64,000 nt of DNA from Nitrosomonas aestuarii (GTDB lineage Bacteria; Pseudomonadota; Gammaproteobacteria; Burkholderiales; Nitrosomonadaceae). The translations under genes were made by a program, and so were the position numbers. Positions 18,798 to 30,096 of this stretch are shown piece by piece. Numbering within the stretch: the first letter of the stretch is position 1; the number at the start of each line of letters is the position of its first letter. The stretch covers positions 248,001-312,000 of the forward strand of contig NZ_QAAE01000001.1 of the NCBI RefSeq assembly GCF_003046585.1, written 5' to 3'. The notes under the pieces are model-generated. The model was not told where the DNA came from, made no database searches, and saw only the letters and a program-made list of their open reading frames with translations.

Positions 18798-19496
18798 ATG
18801 AAAACTGTTTTAATCACCGGTACAAACCGTGGCATAGGATTGGAGTTTGTACGCCAATATGCCGATGACGGCTGGCGAGTGCTGGCTTGTACACGTAACC
18901 CGTCAACTTCAAGTGAACTGAATCAATTGGCAGCGCAGTTTCCTGATGTTATTCATATTCACGCGCTGGATGTCACCAATCATGAACAGATCGCACAACT
19001 GTCGCATGAGCTGTCAACAGACAAAATCGATCTACTTATTAATAACGCGGGTGTTTATCCTACGGTGCGAGGCGCTACTTTTCATCAAGTTGACTATGAT
19101 GCATGGGGCCATGCATTTAAAGTCAATTCAATGGCGCCACTGAAGATGGCGGATGCTTTTTTCTCCCAGATTTCAAGAAGCGAATTGAAAAAGATTGTTA
19201 CCATAACCAGTAAAATGGGTAGTGTGGCGGATAATCGTGGTGGTGGCAGCTATGTGTATCGTTCAAGCAAATCCGCTCTTAATATTGTCATGAAAAGTCT
19301 GGCCATTGACTTAGAATCAAAAGGATTTATCGTTGCTTTATTGCACCCTGGTTGGGTCAGAACAGATATGGGCGGCCCCAATGGTTTAATTTCTGCTGAA
19401 AAAAGCGTATCGGGAATGCGGCATGTCATTGATGGACTGACGCACACGGATACGGGAAAATTTTTTGCTTTTGATGGTCAGATTGTTCCTTGGTAG
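18798..19496 (+). CDS. Short-chain dehydrogenase/reductase (SDR)
   Basis: This classical SDR has 232 residues. It shows the NAD(P) motif TGTNRGIGLEF near residue 7, the structural NNAGVYP near 85, a catalytic region with Ser in VTITSKMGS, and YxxxK as YRSSKSALN near 154. The variation TGTNRGIGLE is typical of the carbonyl-reductase-like or C-factor-like group. The substrate cannot be told. It is followed 68 bases later by a class II aldolase-like gene on the same strand; the two may form a small operon. Confidence 0.9.
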   Translation: MKTVLITGTNRGIGLEFVRQYADDGWRVLACTRNPSTSSELNQLAAQFPDVIHIHALDVTNHEQIAQLSHELSTDKIDLLINNAGVYPTVRGATFHQVDYDAWGHAFKVNSMAPLKMADAFFSQISRSELKKIVTITSKMGSVADNRGGGSYVYRSSKSALNIVMKSLAIDLESKGFIVALLHPGWVRTDMGGPNGLISAEKSVSGMRHVIDGLTHTDTGKFFAFDGQIVPW

Positions 19497-19564
19497 TGAC
19501 TTGGCTGGGTTTTGTAAAATATTATCTGTAAAAAAGTACATTGCGCCTGAGGGAAACCAAAAAT

Positions 19565-20353
19565 ATGACTGGAAAAACTTTCGATCTGGATAAAAAGGAA
19601 TTAATCAATCAATCATTCAATCAGATGGACGCGCATTTGCAGGGTGCGCAGTATAACCAGGCACAAAAGCTGGCATTAACCTGCCGGATATTATTTGATA
19701 ATGGCCATGACTCTGGGCTAGCCGGTCAAATTACAGCACGTGGTGAAAAACCGGGTACATATCTGACCCAGCGTCTGGGCCTGGGATTTGATGAGATCTG
19801 TGTGAGTAATTTATTGCTTGTGAATGAAGATCTGGAAGTATTGCAGGGTGATGGTATGGCCAATCCAGCTAATCGTTTTCATTCGTGGTTATACCGTGCC
19901 CGTGCGGATGTTCAGTGTATTATACATACCCATGCTGTGCACACGGCTGCATTGAGCATGCTCGAAATGCCACTGGAAATTTCCCATATGGATAATTGCG
20001 TACTCTACGATGATGTTGCTTTCCTGCCAAAATGGCCGGGTGTTCCTGTCGGAAATGAAGAAGGTGAGTTAATTGCTCAGGCGATTGGCACAAAGCGTGC
20101 TATTTTGCTGGCGCATCACGGCTTGCTTGTGGCTTGTCCTAGTATTGAAGAAGCCTGTCTGCTGGCGATGGCATTTGAACGGGCAGCCAAAATGCAACTG
20201 CTCGCACTTGCTGCAGGCGAGATTAAGCCAATCAATTCCGGATTAGGTCGTGAAGCACACGACTGGATTCTGCGTTCTCAACGCAGCGCTATCGGTTTTG
20301 CCTATTATGCACGACGCAGTCTCAAGAACAATAATTTCGATTGCCTGAAATAA
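19565..20353 (+). CDS. Class II aldolase/adducin-domain protein
   Basis: The 262-residue protein has the class II aldolase/adducin head domain. Zn-binding His are visible in CIIHTHAVHTAAL near residue 120 and in LLAHHGLLVACPS near 180. FHSWLYRARADVQ and ITARGEKPGTYLT are also family-like. The ATG at 19565 is chosen over the TTG at 19541 because MTGKTFDLDKK begins a normal soluble N-terminus and GAGGG lies upstream. Members cleave or epimerise phosphorylated sugars, but many are uncharacterised; a sugar-phosphate aldolase or epimerase role is only a family guess. Confidence 0.87.
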   Translation: MTGKTFDLDKKELINQSFNQMDAHLQGAQYNQAQKLALTCRILFDNGHDSGLAGQITARGEKPGTYLTQRLGLGFDEICVSNLLLVNEDLEVLQGDGMANPANRFHSWLYRARADVQCIIHTHAVHTAALSMLEMPLEISHMDNCVLYDDVAFLPKWPGVPVGNEEGELIAQAIGTKRAILLAHHGLLVACPSIEEACLLAMAFERAAKMQLLALAAGEIKPINSGLGREAHDWILRSQRSAIGFAYYARRSLKNNNFDCLK

Positions 20354-20845
20354 CCATCATCAATAAGTATAAAGAAGCGTACTGTCAGCATCAAATAAAA
20401 AGATCCACTTTTCTCAATTGCTACGGTTTGGCGCATTGTCTATCGTGAGCAGATTTCCCGCAAACATTTCTCGCCAAAGATGGTTCGCTGCTGGTATATA
20501 TGATCCGTATTGTATCGCATCAAAGCTTGACCCACTCGTGTATTGACGTAATGTGTATTGGCGTCATTACCAGGGGAAACTGGCGGACTAATTACCATGG
20601 AACTTTGTCGTAACATCCTATCAGTAAGGTCACTAGCCTGGCAATGAATCAATCATCGCTATGCTACAACTAGTGATGATTTTGACCGTTGAACTCTAGG
20701 GCGCTGGTCTGCATATTTTCTCTCAACCATACGTATCTAAAGCAAGTTGGACTTAATTCAATTTGGTCATTTGCTTTGAGCTGAGCAGAGATCTGAGCTT
20801 GTCACAAGTGAGGAGCTCCCAGTGATAACGCAATCACCACATTTT

Positions 20846-21085
20846 TTATCGCTTTGTCGTGCGTTTTTTATGGTGGTGATCTTGGCGATATGTACATTTG
20901 AGTGTCTGAGGGCCTTTTTCTTTAAGCATCTTTCGGCTCTTGTATATGGTTTGGCGTGACATGCCACTTATCCGGGCTGACAGAGTCCACGTATATTGGA
21001 CTCTGTCAATAACAAGTGGATCAGAGTTTTCAAAGCACTGGTCATTGACCCAGATTGGGAGTGAGAATGCGGCAATTTGTCGCAT
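20846..21085 (-). pseudogene. Possible remnant of a helix-turn-helix (transposase-like) ORF
   Basis: The 79-codon frame ends in a basic tail. It includes ARISGMSRQTIYKSRKMLK, a plausible HTH with the turn at SGMS. The rest of a transposase is absent. A hairpin-forming repeat (20979-21007) interrupts the frame region. This may be chance coding; confidence is low. Confidence 0.25.
20979..21007. repeat. Perfect 11-bp inverted repeat
   Basis: GACAGAGTCCA at 20979-20989 is mirrored at 20997-21007 around a 7-base loop. There is no T-run on either side and no gene ends next to it. It could be an operator or the mark of a lost mobile element. Confidence 0.45.
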
Positions 21086-21177
21086 TGCTAATGATCAAGT
21101 GATAACTGATAATCTGTGTCCAAAGATTAGGCAGTAATTTCTGAATGCCACCTTTGTTAAAGGAAACACGCTATAAA

Positions 21178-22716
21178 ATGAGAAATAGAAAATACAGTAT
21201 TAATATAAAAAATCTTGTGCTCTCCATGATGCTCTGGCAAGGGATTAGTCTCAGCGCCTTCAGTCATGAGGGTGTTGATCATACGGGTTCGGGTACATCG
21301 GAAGTGCCAGAACTCCCGGATTGCCAAATATTGGCAGCTACCCGGTTATTTGATGGTATCAACTTTCCTCAAGAAAATATGGCTGTACTTATTGAGGGAA
21401 ATACGATTAAACAAGTGGACTCACTCACGAAGCTGAATGGGTTGTGCGTCAATCAGATCAATCTGGGTGATGCAACTATTTTGCCTGGTTTTATCGAGTC
21501 GCATGCACATATCAGATTCCAGAACGTAGATAAAAATATAGTGCTGGAACATGGAATAACTACTGTGCAGGAAACGGGGGGGCCATTATTTGCATCTGAA
21601 GGGGGACAAGGTACGCTGCGATTGTTTAGCGTTGGCCCTATTATCCAGGCTGTTGGCGGATATCCGCTGAATATATTCGGGGGCGGTGATGGAGGATATG
21701 ACAAGATTGGCATTCACGTAGCATCCATTACAGAAGCCGAAGAAGTTGTCACCACCCTTGTTGCGGGAGGTGCGACAGCCATCAAGATAGCACTGGAACC
21801 CGGTGGCGAAATGGGAGCGCCGTGGATGCAACCGCATGCGGGTGTCCTTCCACCGCCTACGCCATGGCCCATCCTTTCACAGGATATAACGAACGCGATT
21901 GTAGCTAAAGCTCACGAGCTGGGTAAGCGAGTTCTTGTACATGTCGGTGAGAATACTGGTTTCGAAAGAGCGCTTAATGCCGGAGTTGATGAATTTGCCC
22001 ACATTCCCTGTGCCGAAATCGATGAAGACCTGCTGCAACGTGCAGTGGATCAAGGCGTTACTTTCGTAACGACAATAGATACGCTTTCGTCATGTGTGAA
22101 TTCCGCTACACAAAAAGGCATTCATTCCAATACAGTGAGTTTGGCAAGTAAGGGAGCAAAATTTATCTACGGTTCCGAAATTGGACACGACAACGTTCCT
22201 TGGGGGATTAATGGGGAAGAGCTTCACCAAATACTGCACTTGACAAGCGGAGAATCCATAGATTTTGCCGATGTTGTAAACGTATTTAAATCAGTAACTT
22301 CAAAAGCCGGAGAACACCTGCGTTTGGCTCCTTTAGGCACATTAACACCCGGTGCCCCGGCTGATGTTATTGCAGTAAGAGGCAATCCGTTCGAGAAATT
22401 TAAAATATTGGAATATCCAGATCTGGTTATTTCAGGTGGCCGTACTATTGTTAATAAATTTATAAACCAGTTGTCAGCAACAACACTTGAGTGCTTTTTC
22501 GCTTGGGCGGAAGGAACATATCCTAATGAACTGGCGCCAACGGGCGCTTCTACAGAGGTTTCGAACGCTTACAGCTATCGTTATTACTCGTCGACTAACA
22601 CCTATCTTGGTGTTTCATCAGCTGATAATCATGTTTATTACATGAAAGCTGAAGACGGATTATTGCAAAATGCGGGCCCGTTATCCAATTGGCTGCCAGT
22701 TTCGGGATGTCAATAA
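21178..22716 (+). CDS. Exported amidohydrolase with an extra C-terminal module
   Basis: This metal-dependent hydrolase has 512 residues. The ATG at 21178 gives a signal peptide (MRNRKYSINIKNL, then VLSMMLWQGISLSAFSH); AAAGGA lies 13 bases upstream. The earlier ATG at 21145 would add 11 codons. Metal-site motifs of the imidazolonepropionase-like group are present: GFIESHAHI near residue 105, a Lys region in ATAIKIALEPGG, and LVHVGENTG, EFAHIPC and YGSEIGHD. The last 75 residues (from ECFFAWAEGTYPNELAP to LSNWLPVSGCQ) form a separate small module with an invariant-looking YRYYSSTNTYLGVSSADNHV. I recall similar tails on other betaproteobacterial exported proteins. The substrate is unknown. Confidence 0.85.
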   Translation: MRNRKYSINIKNLVLSMMLWQGISLSAFSHEGVDHTGSGTSEVPELPDCQILAATRLFDGINFPQENMAVLIEGNTIKQVDSLTKLNGLCVNQINLGDATILPGFIESHAHIRFQNVDKNIVLEHGITTVQETGGPLFASEGGQGTLRLFSVGPIIQAVGGYPLNIFGGGDGGYDKIGIHVASITEAEEVVTTLVAGGATAIKIALEPGGEMGAPWMQPHAGVLPPPTPWPILSQDITNAIVAKAHELGKRVLVHVGENTGFERALNAGVDEFAHIPCAEIDEDLLQRAVDQGVTFVTTIDTLSSCVNSATQKGIHSNTVSLASKGAKFIYGSEIGHDNVPWGINGEELHQILHLTSGESIDFADVVNVFKSVTSKAGEHLRLAPLGTLTPGAPADVIAVRGNPFEKFKILEYPDLVISGGRTIVNKFINQLSATTLECFFAWAEGTYPNELAPTGASTEVSNAYSYRYYSSTNTYLGVSSADNHVYYMKAEDGLLQNAGPLSNWLPVSGCQ

Positions 22717-22861
22717 ACTGGCAAAAAATATTCCGGCCACAACTATAAGCAATCACATTACGTCATGAGATTTTAACTATAAAAGCAATGTATTAATTGG
22801 TCGGCATTGAAAACCTGCATCTATCGCTATATTGGGTGAGCAACTTTAAAAAAACAGAGTG

Positions 22862-22970
22862 TGAATCGGCCCGGCTTTTTCGGAGATTTTTTTGTTTGAG
22901 TCAGGCTGCATCAGCCGACTCTTCCAATTGGCGATAATATGCCATTTCAAATTCTGCCGGTGGAATAAGA
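22862..22970 (-). mobile_element. 3' end fragment of an IS3-family element
   Basis: Read on the minus strand, a frame codes for LIPPAEFEMAYYRQLEES and then ADAA, with the stop at 22903-22901. This is the usual C-terminus of the IS3-family OrfB transposase. After it comes an end sequence with CTCCGAAAAAGCCGGG, like IS3-family terminal repeats. Everything upstream of the last 22 codons is missing; a second IS remnant begins at 22972, so it was probably cut by that insertion or a deletion. Confidence 0.75.
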
Positions 22971-22971
22971 A

Positions 22972-23445
22972 GTGGGCCCCATTTTTTGGACAGGTGTCTT
23001 AGGCGTTATTTTCTTAAACCATTAACCCGCCTTCGGCAACTTACTGGACTCATAATAAACTTGATCGGGTGTTACTTTCAAGGTTTGATGCTTCCGGTTT
23101 TCGTTGTAGAAGCGAAAGTATTTTGTCAGCGATTGTCTCGCTTCAGGTGCTGATTCATAAGCATTGAGATAAACCTCCTCGTATTTGACGCTGCGCCATA
23201 AACGTTCGACAAACACATGTTTCTTCCATTTCACGATTAGATTGCTGTTGATGCCATATTGCTGAGAGAGTTCAGTTAGCGTCTTATCGCCCTTGATCGC
23301 AGCCAGCGCAACTTTTGATTTAAATTCCGGTGAATGACTTCTGCGTTTCTTGCTCGTTCTCTATACTCATTTTATTTATAAAAATAATCATACAGAAAAA
23401 AACTCCTCAGCTTCGGCATTCCAGTGTCCAATTATCCGGAGCCAC
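22972..23445 (-). mobile_element. Internally deleted IS3-family element (474 bp)
   Basis: The ends are imperfect inverted repeats: left GTGGGCCCCATTTTTTGGAC, right (reverse complement) GTGGCTCCGGATAATTGGAC. The inside is a minus-strand frame that joins the start of OrfA directly to the end of OrfB. The complete family member would be about 1.2 kb. The remaining element keeps both ends and could have been moved in trans by a full-length relative. No clear target duplication could be confirmed by eye. Confidence 0.8.
23022..23370 (-). pseudogene. IS3-family transposase remnant, OrfA N-terminus fused to OrfB C-terminus
   Basis: From the ATG at 23370 the frame shifts by one base after three codons (an extra G near 23361). 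It then reads RTSKKRRSHSPEFKSKVALA and a helix-turn-helix ending INSNLIVKWKK, typical of OrfA. Without break it goes on as HVFVERLWRSVKYEEVYLNA and then YFRFYNENRKHQTLKVTPDQVY, the DDE-domain end of OrfB. The join near 23217 removes the rest of OrfA and most of the integrase core, so no active transposase can be made. Confidence 0.85.
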
Positions 23446-23707
23446 ATCATCCCCCAAATTCGCAAGAACTGGCTTGAATTTGTATGCTATTACGAAAGCA
23501 CGCTTTGGTTGTTCAATTGAGTTAAAGGGATACAATGGATCCTGAAGGTGTTATTCTTTGACTGTGAAAGTCACAGGCTCGTGGACTGGTTGCTGGGAAT
23601 TTTTGACAGCCGTATGATGAGACAATCACTGGTGCTAAAATGAACAGTGCTGCATCAGTTTGTTTAATGGGTTCAACCATGTGTTGCAAGTCGGGGAGGG
23701 CATGAAT

Positions 23708-26700
23708 ATGACAAAATCCAACATTCCGCCTAAACAGGGTCTGTATGATCCCATCTTTGAGCATGATGGCTGTGGGATTGGTTTTGTGGTGAATGTTAAG
23801 GGCAATACTTCTCATCTGATCGTGGAACAGGCGCTCACTGTACTGCAAAACCTGGATCATCGTGGTGCATGTGGTTGTGAAGAAAATACCGGTGATGGAG
23901 CCGGTATCTTAATGCAAGTTCCGCACGCTTTTCTCCAATATGCTTGCGAAGGTCTCGGTTTTCAGCTACCTAAGCCGAAGCAGTATGGCGTAGGGATGAT
24001 TTTTTTGCCATCCGATAGAGAGCAGCGTCACGATTGTGAGAAACGCCTGGAAGATATCGTGCGCCGTGAAGGTCAGGATGTTATTGGGTGGCGCAGCGTT
24101 CCTACAGACAATTTCTATCTTGGAGAAAGCGCGAAATCGTGCGAGCCATTTATACGCCAGGTTTTTATTCGCCGCAATGAAATGCTTTCGGATGATATGG
24201 CATTTGAGCGAAAGCTCTATGTGATTCGAAAGCAAGCTGAAAATATTATTGGCAGCGGAGATATTGCCGGCGGTGATTATTTTTTTGTGCCCAGCCTTTC
24301 CTGTAAGACGCTTGTTTATAAAGGTATGTTAACGCCGCGGCAAGTCGTCACTTTTTACCCGGATCTCTCTGATCCTTTGGTTGAGTCGGCGCTGGCGGTG
24401 GTGCATTCACGTTTCAGCACGAATACATTTCCAAGCTGGGAACGTGCGCACCCTTGTCGTTACATCATACATAACGGAGAAATTAATACGCTGCGGGGCA
24501 ATGAGAATTGGATGCATGCACGTCAGGCGATGCTGGCTTCCGATTTGTTTGGTGCCGACATGTCTAAGCTTTTTCCGGTCATTCATGAAGATGGCAGCGA
24601 TTCGGCCAAGTTCGATAATTGTCTCGAGTTGTTGACACTGGGTGGGCGTTCCTTGCCGCATGCGATGATGATGATGATTCCGGAGCCCTGGGAAAATCAT
24701 ACCAATATGCCAGATGAGAAACGCGCCTTTTATGAATACCACAGCAGTTTCATGGAACCGTGGGATGGTCCGGCGTCGATTGCTTTTACCGATGGAACCA
24801 GCATTGGTGCTGTGCTTGATCGTAACGGTTTGCGTCCTTCCCGCTACTATGTCACCAAAGACGATCTGGTAATCATGGCTTCGGAAGTCGGAGTGTTGGA
24901 TGTGCCGTCGGACAGGATACTCGAGAAGCGACAGTTACAGCCAGGGCGTATGTTTCTGGTGGATACTGAGAAACAACGGATCATCAGTGATGAAGAACTG
25001 AAATTGCAAGTGGCCGGTGAGCATCCTTATAGGCAATGGTTGAACGACAATCTCCTGCATTTTAGTGAATTGCCTGACATCGAGGAAACACAGTTGCCCT
25101 ATGAACGCAATATTACATTGCAGCGGCAACTGGTTTTTGGGTTTAATTTTGAAGACTTGCGCGTCAATATTGGCCCCATGGCGGCCAATGGGATTCAACC
25201 TATCGGGTCGATGGGCACGGACACGCCGCTGGCTGTCCTGTCCGACAAACCTCAATTGCTTTACAGTTACTTTAAACAGCTTTTTGCTCAAGTGACCAAT
25301 CCGCCTATCGACCCAATACGTGAAGAATTGATTACTGCTACAACACTGACCCTTGGGTCTGAAGGTAATCTACTGCAATCGAAGCCGGAAAACTGCCGTC
25401 AACTGAGATTGCAGCTACCTATTCTCAATAATGTCGAGTTGGAAAAGATTCGACGACTCAATCAGCCCGGACTCAATTCGGTAACGCTACCGATTCTGTT
25501 CAAGGTGGCTGACGGCAGAGCAGGGTTGGAGCAGGCGCTGGATGAGCTATTTCAGGCTGCTGACCAGGCTATCGCAACGGGCGCTACGATTCTGATATTA
25601 TCTGATAAGGGCTTTGGCTGTGACCATGCACCGATATCCGGGCTACTGGCGTCGGCGAGCTTGCACCATCATTTGATCCGCACAGGAACACGAACACGCG
25701 TGGGACTGGTACTTGAATCCGGTGAGCCGCGAGAAGTACATCATTTTTGTTTACTGCTCGGCTATGGTGTGCAAGCGATCAATCCCTATATGGTTTTTGA
25801 GAGCCTGAACGGTATGATCAGCGAGGAAATGTTGACCGGCGTAACATATTCGGAGGCGGTTAAGAAGTATATCCAGGCAGCAGTCAAAGGCGTCGTGAAA
25901 GTCATGTCAAAAATGGGTATCTCCACGATTAAGTCTTACTGCGGTGCGCAAATTTTTGAGGCCGTCGGTCTGAATCAGGTATTGGTTGATAGATATTTTA
26001 CCCGTACGGTCTCTCGTGTTGGCGGCATCGGCTTGGAAGAGATCGCTTTGGAAGCCAAGCGGCAGCATGCACGTGCTTTCTCAGTGCTTTCGCAGCGCAC
26101 GTTGGACAACTATGGCCAGTATCAGTATCGTTTCGATGGAGAACTGCATCTGTTTAACCCGAAAACAATCCACTTGCTGCAGAAAGCCTGTCGTAACGCC
26201 GATTATGCATCATTCAAAGCATACACTGCACTTGTGAATGATCAATCAAAACGGTTTGCGACTCTGCGTGGTTTGATGGAACTGAAGATGGTGCCTGAAT
26301 CTATTCCGATTGAAACAGTGGAGCCGGTTGAGGCAATTGTCAAGCGCTTTAAAACCGGAGCAATGTCATATGGTTCAATCAGTCAGGAAGCGCACGAAGC
26401 GCTTGCTATAGCGATGAACCGTATTGGCGGTAAAAGCAATACAGGTGAAGGCGGAGAAGATCCCGCACGTTATATTCCGGATTCAAATGGGGATTCACGT
26501 AACAGCGCCATCAAGCAAATAGCCTCAGGACGTTTTGGCGTCACCAGTTATTACTTGACGCAGGCGAAGGAATTGCAGATAAAAATGGCACAGGGAGCCA
26601 AACCTGGAGAGGGAGGCGAGTTACCGGGACGCAAAGCCTATCCTTGGATTGCAAGAGTACGCCATTCGACACCTGGAGTGGGCCTGATCTCACCACCGCC

Positions 26701-28300
26701 ACATCATGACATCTATTCGATTGAGGATCTGGCTCAGTTGGTCCATGATTTAAAGAACGCAAATCATCATGCCCGTATCAGTGTTAAATTGGTTTCTGAA
26801 GCGGGTGTGGGAACCATTGCCGCCGGTGTAGCAAAAGGACGCGCCGATGTTGTGCTGATCAGTGGTCATGATGGTGGCACTGGGGCAGCGCCGCAAACCA
26901 GTATCAAACATGCCGGTTTGCCGTGGGAGCTTGGGCTGGCGGAGACGCATCAAACACTCGTACTCAATAATCTGCGTAGTCGCATTGTGGTGGAGACCGA
27001 CGGTCAGTTGAAGACAGGGCGTGATGTAGTGATTGCGGCCCTGTTGGGTGCTGAGGAATTTGGTTTTGCAACTACAGCTCTGGTATCGCTCGGCTGTATT
27101 ATGATGCGGGTCTGTCATCTTGATACGTGCCCTGTTGGCGTAGCCACGCAGAATCCGGCTTTACGTAAAAAATTTATGGGTGATCCATCACACGTGGTTA
27201 ATTTTATGTATTTTATCGCGCAGGAAATGCGAGAAATAATGGCGCAAATGGGTTTTCGTACAGTCAACGAGATGATTGGTCGTACGGACAGACTTACAGT
27301 TAAGCAGGCAATCGAGCACTGGAAAGCAAAGGGACTGGACTATTCGTATATTCTCTATCAGCCGGAAGTTGCGCCAGAGGTGGGACGTTATTGCCAGTTT
27401 CCGCAAGATCATGGACTTGAGAACGCGCTTGATAATCTAGTGCTCCTTGATTTGGCTGAACCCGCGCTGGTGCGTCGTGAAAAAGTTAAGGCAACTTTGC
27501 CAATCCGTAATACAAACCGTGTGGTAGGAACAATACTCGGCAGCGAGATTACCCGGCGTTACGGCCCGGAAGGATTGCCGTGCGATACAATTCATTTTCA
27601 TTTTCAAGGTTCTGCCGGGCAGAGTTTTGGCGCATTTATACCACCCGGCCTAACGCTCGAACTGGCAGGGGATGCCAATGATTATTTCGGCAAAGGTCTC
27701 TCCGGGGGTAAGTTGATCGTTTACCCCCCTTCAGAGTCTACGTTTATACCTGAACTAAATGTCATCGTCGGAAATGTGGCGTTTTACGGTGCCACTGGCG
27801 GCGAAGCTTATGTGCGGGGCATGGCTGGTGAACGATTTGGCGTACGCAACAGCGGTGCAAACATCGTGGTCGAAGGTGTCGGCGATCACGGGTGTGAATA
27901 TATGACCGGTGGACGCGTTGTAGTCCTTGGGGCAACCGGACGTAATTTTGGCGCGGGTATGTCCGGTGGTATTGCCTATGTTTTTGACGCGCAAGAAGAC
28001 TTCAGCAAACGCTGCAATCCTGGCAGCGTAGTCATTGAAGGTCTTGACGCGGAAGATATGAGCGAAGTTAAAGAAATGATTCGAAGGCATGCCGAGTGTA
28101 CCCAAAGCGAATTCGCTTGGAAATTTCTTGCCTTGTGGGACAGCAGAGTGCATCAATTTGTCAAAGTGATGCCAAAGGATTATCGTCGTATGCTTGAGGC
28201 TATCCAGCGTGCTGAGCATGATGGATTGAGTGGTGAGGGTGCGGTTATGGCTGCATTTGAAGAAAACAAAAATGATATTGTCCGTGTCAGTGGGAACTAA
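23708..28300 (+). CDS. gltB: Glutamate synthase (NADPH), large subunit
   Basis: The large GOGAT subunit transfers the amide nitrogen of glutamine to 2-oxoglutarate. With the ATG at 23708 it has 1530 residues; this start sits 8 bases after GGGAGG, while the ATG at 23702 is too close. The short propeptide ends before Cys22 ([10 protein letters not shown]), the nucleophile of the Ntn amidotransferase domain. The FMN domain near residues 870-1270 includes [13 protein letters not shown] and a 3Fe-4S pattern, C-x5-C-x4-C, in [16 protein letters not shown]. The C-terminal GXGXG repeat domain has [20 protein letters not shown]. It is followed by gltD after 52 bases. It assimilates ammonia in partnership with glutamine synthetase. 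Confidence 0.97.
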   Translation: MTKSNIPPKQGLYDPIFEHDGCGIGFVVNVKGNTSHLIVEQALTVLQNLDHRGACGCEENTGDGAGILMQVPHAFLQYACEGLGFQLPKPKQYGVGMIFLPSDREQRHDCEKRLEDIVRREGQDVIGWRSVPTDNFYLGESAKSCEPFIRQVFIRRNEMLSDDMAFERKLYVIRKQAENIIGSGDIAGGDYFFVPSLSCKTLVYKGMLTPRQVVTFYPDLSDPLVESALAVVHSRFSTNTFPSWERAHPCRYIIHNGEINTLRGNENWMHARQAMLASDLFGADMSKLFPVIHEDGSDSAKFDNCLELLTLGGRSLPHAMMMMIPEPWENHTNMPDEKRAFYEYHSSFMEPWDGPASIAFTDGTSIGAVLDRNGLRPSRYYVTKDDLVIMASEVGVLDVPSDRILEKRQLQPGRMFLVDTEKQRIISDEELKLQVAGEHPYRQWLNDNLLHFSELPDIEETQLPYERNITLQRQLVFGFNFEDLRVNIGPMAANGIQPIGSMGTDTPLAVLSDKPQLLYSYFKQLFAQVTNPPIDPIREELITATTLTLGSEGNLLQSKPENCRQLRLQLPILNNVELEKIRRLNQPGLNSVTLPILFKVADGRAGLEQALDELFQAADQAIATGATILILSDKGFGCDHAPISGLLASASLHHHLIRTGTRTRVGLVLESGEPREVHHFCLLLGYGVQAINPYMVFESLNGMISEEMLTGVTYSEAVKKYIQAAVKGVVKVMSKMGISTIKSYCGAQIFEAVGLNQVLVDRYFTRTVSRVGGIGLEEIALEAKRQHARAFSVLSQRTLDNYGQYQYRFDGELHLFNPKTIHLLQKACRNADYASFKAYTALVNDQSKRFATLRGLMELKMVPESIPIETVEPVEAIVKRFKTGAMSYGSISQEAHEALAIAMNRIGGKSNTGEGGEDPARYIPDSNGDSRNSAIKQIASGRFGVTSYYLTQAKELQIKMAQGAKPGEGGELPGRKAYPWIARVRHSTPGVGLISPPPHHDIYSIEDLAQLVHDLKNANHHARISVKLVSEAGVGTIAAGVAKGRADVVLISGHDGGTGAAPQTSIKHAGLPWELGLAETHQTLVLNNLRSRIVVETDGQLKTGRDVVIAALLGAEEFGFATTALVSLGCIMMRVCHLDTCPVGVATQNPALRKKFMGDPSHVVNFMYFIAQEMREIMAQMGFRTVNEMIGRTDRLTVKQAIEHWKAKGLDYSYILYQPEVAPEVGRYCQFPQDHGLENALDNLVLLDLAEPALVRREKVKATLPIRNTNRVVGTILGSEITRRYGPEGLPCDTIHFHFQGSAGQSFGAFIPPGLTLELAGDANDYFGKGLSGGKLIVYPPSESTFIPELNVIVGNVAFYGATGGEAYVRGMAGERFGVRNSGANIVVEGVGDHGCEYMTGGRVVVLGATGRNFGAGMSGGIAYVFDAQEDFSKRCNPGSVVIEGLDAEDMSEVKEMIRRHAECTQSEFAWKFLALWDSRVHQFVKVMPKDYRRMLEAIQRAEHDGLSGEGAVMAAFEENKNDIVRVSGN

Positions 28301-28352
28301 AACTACTAATTATTCGAACCAAGTATTGGCATAGCAGGGAGGGATCGATAGC

Positions 28353-29837
28353 ATGGGAAAACCGACTGGATTTATAGAGTTTCTGCGTGAACTGCCGAAA
28401 GATCGACCACCACTGGAACGAATTCATGACTGGCAGGAGTTTCATGAACATTTGCCGGAAAATAAGTTGCAGGAACAGGGCGGGCGGTGTATGGATTGCG
28501 GTATACCTTTCTGTCATACGGGGACACTGATAGGTGGTATGGCTTCCGGATGTCCGATCAATAATCTGATTCCCGAATGGAATGATCTGGTCTATCGTGG
28601 CCTATGGAAACAGGCGCTGGAGCGGTTGCATAAAACCAATAATTTTCCGGATTTTACCGGGCGAGTCTGTCCGGCGCCATGCGAAGGGTCCTGTGTATTG
28701 GGTATTACCGATCCACCGGTTACGATTAAAAACCTCGAATGCGCAATTATCGATAAGGGCTTTGAACAAGGCTGGGTGGTTGCAGAACCGCCAGTGCATC
28801 GTACGGGAAAGAAAGTCGCTGTCGTGGGTTCCGGTCCAGCAGGGCTTTCATGTGCTGCTCAATTGAATCGTGCCGGTCATCTGGTAACCGTGTATGAACG
28901 TGCCGATCGCATCGGTGGTCTGCTGATGTATGGCATTCCGAATATGAAGCTTGATAAAGCTGTTGTGCAGCGGCGTGTTGATCTATTGAGTCGGGAGGGA
29001 GTGAGTTTTATCACCAATACAACTGTTGGGATTGATCTGCCGTCAATCAAGCTGCATGAAGATTTTGACGCAATCGTTCTTTGTTGTGGTGCGACAAAGC
29101 CGCACGATTTGCAGATTGAAGGACGCAATCTTCAGGGTGTTCACTTTGCCATGGAATTTCTGCATGCCAACACTAAGTGTTTGCTGGATTCAGGCCTCGA
29201 ATGCCGCAACCATATCTCAGCTAAGAATAAGCATGTTGTCGTGCTCGGTGGAGGAGATACCGGGACGGACTGTGTCGGCACTGCGATGCGGCATCGGTGT
29301 AAAAGCCTTACCCAGTTTGAAATTCTGGCTCGTCCTGCCGATGTGCGTCAACCTGACAATCCCTGGCCGGAATGGCCGAAAGTATACCGGCTTGATTATG
29401 GGCAGGAGGAAGCTGCCGCTCGTTTTGGTGCTGACCCCCGTAATTATCTTATTATGACCGAAGAATTTGTTGGAGACGGGCACGGCGATGTCAAAGCGTT
29501 ACATACTATTGATATCGAATGGGCAAAGGATGAGCATGGCCGTCTTTTTCCTAAAAAAATACCCGGAACTGAAAAAATCTGGCCGGCTGACCTGGTATTG
29601 CTGGCCATGGGATTTTTGGGCCCAGAAGACACGATTCTTGATGAACTGGCCATTGAGCGGGATGCGCGCTCAAATGCAAAGGCCGACGAAGGGGCATACA
29701 GAACTAATGTTGATGGGGTATTCGTTGCGGGCGATATACGACGTGGTCAGAGCCTGGTGGTTTGGGCTATCAACGAGGGGCGCGGTGCCGCGCGTGAATG
29801 CGACCGTTATTTAATGGGCACAACCCGGTTACCCTGA
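28353..29837 (+). CDS. gltD: Glutamate synthase (NADPH), small subunit
   Basis: The FAD protein passes electrons from NADPH through 4Fe-4S clusters to GltB. The N-terminus has cysteine motifs CMDCGIPFC and [18 protein letters not shown], then [17 protein letters not shown] Rossmann motif is [16 protein letters not shown] near 154; the NADPH motif is [17 protein letters not shown] near 293; the C-terminal FAD site is [19 protein letters not shown]. The 494-residue length fits. The GGGAGGG ribosome binding site lies before the ATG at 28353, in one operon with gltB. Confidence 0.97.
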   Translation: MGKPTGFIEFLRELPKDRPPLERIHDWQEFHEHLPENKLQEQGGRCMDCGIPFCHTGTLIGGMASGCPINNLIPEWNDLVYRGLWKQALERLHKTNNFPDFTGRVCPAPCEGSCVLGITDPPVTIKNLECAIIDKGFEQGWVVAEPPVHRTGKKVAVVGSGPAGLSCAAQLNRAGHLVTVYERADRIGGLLMYGIPNMKLDKAVVQRRVDLLSREGVSFITNTTVGIDLPSIKLHEDFDAIVLCCGATKPHDLQIEGRNLQGVHFAMEFLHANTKCLLDSGLECRNHISAKNKHVVVLGGGDTGTDCVGTAMRHRCKSLTQFEILARPADVRQPDNPWPEWPKVYRLDYGQEEAAARFGADPRNYLIMTEEFVGDGHGDVKALHTIDIEWAKDEHGRLFPKKIPGTEKIWPADLVLLAMGFLGPEDTILDELAIERDARSNAKADEGAYRTNVDGVFVAGDIRRGQSLVVWAINEGRGAARECDRYLMGTTRLP

Positions 29838-30096
29838 GCTGAAGGCTTATGAAAATATTTCTCGGACGATTGTTGTAACCAGACCTGCAGTTTTTGTCAA
29901 TTGAAGCGTCCAGGCATGTTTAAACCTGTCAGCATGAGTGTCAGTTGCCTGACATTAATGCGACTAAAAACAGATATTTTCTTGTTCATTCGGGAGTGTG
30001 TTTGACTTAATGTTGGGGCAACGTATAATAAATTTGTGTAAAAACACTTATTTCTATATGCTATTTATCAATTTTAATTCAATTGGTTATAAATAT

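Larger units (their letters stand above)
20354..21177. other. Gene-poor region with possible decayed ORFs
   Basis: These 824 bases hold no convincing gene. Two minus-strand frames, 20440-20652 (70 codons) and 20846-21085 (79 codons), are open. The second contains SGMSRQTIYKSRKMLKEKGP, which resembles the helix-turn-helix start of some transposases. Neither has a ribosome binding site or full-length relative that I recognise. A perfect inverted repeat at 20979-21007 lies inside. Confidence 0.4.
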
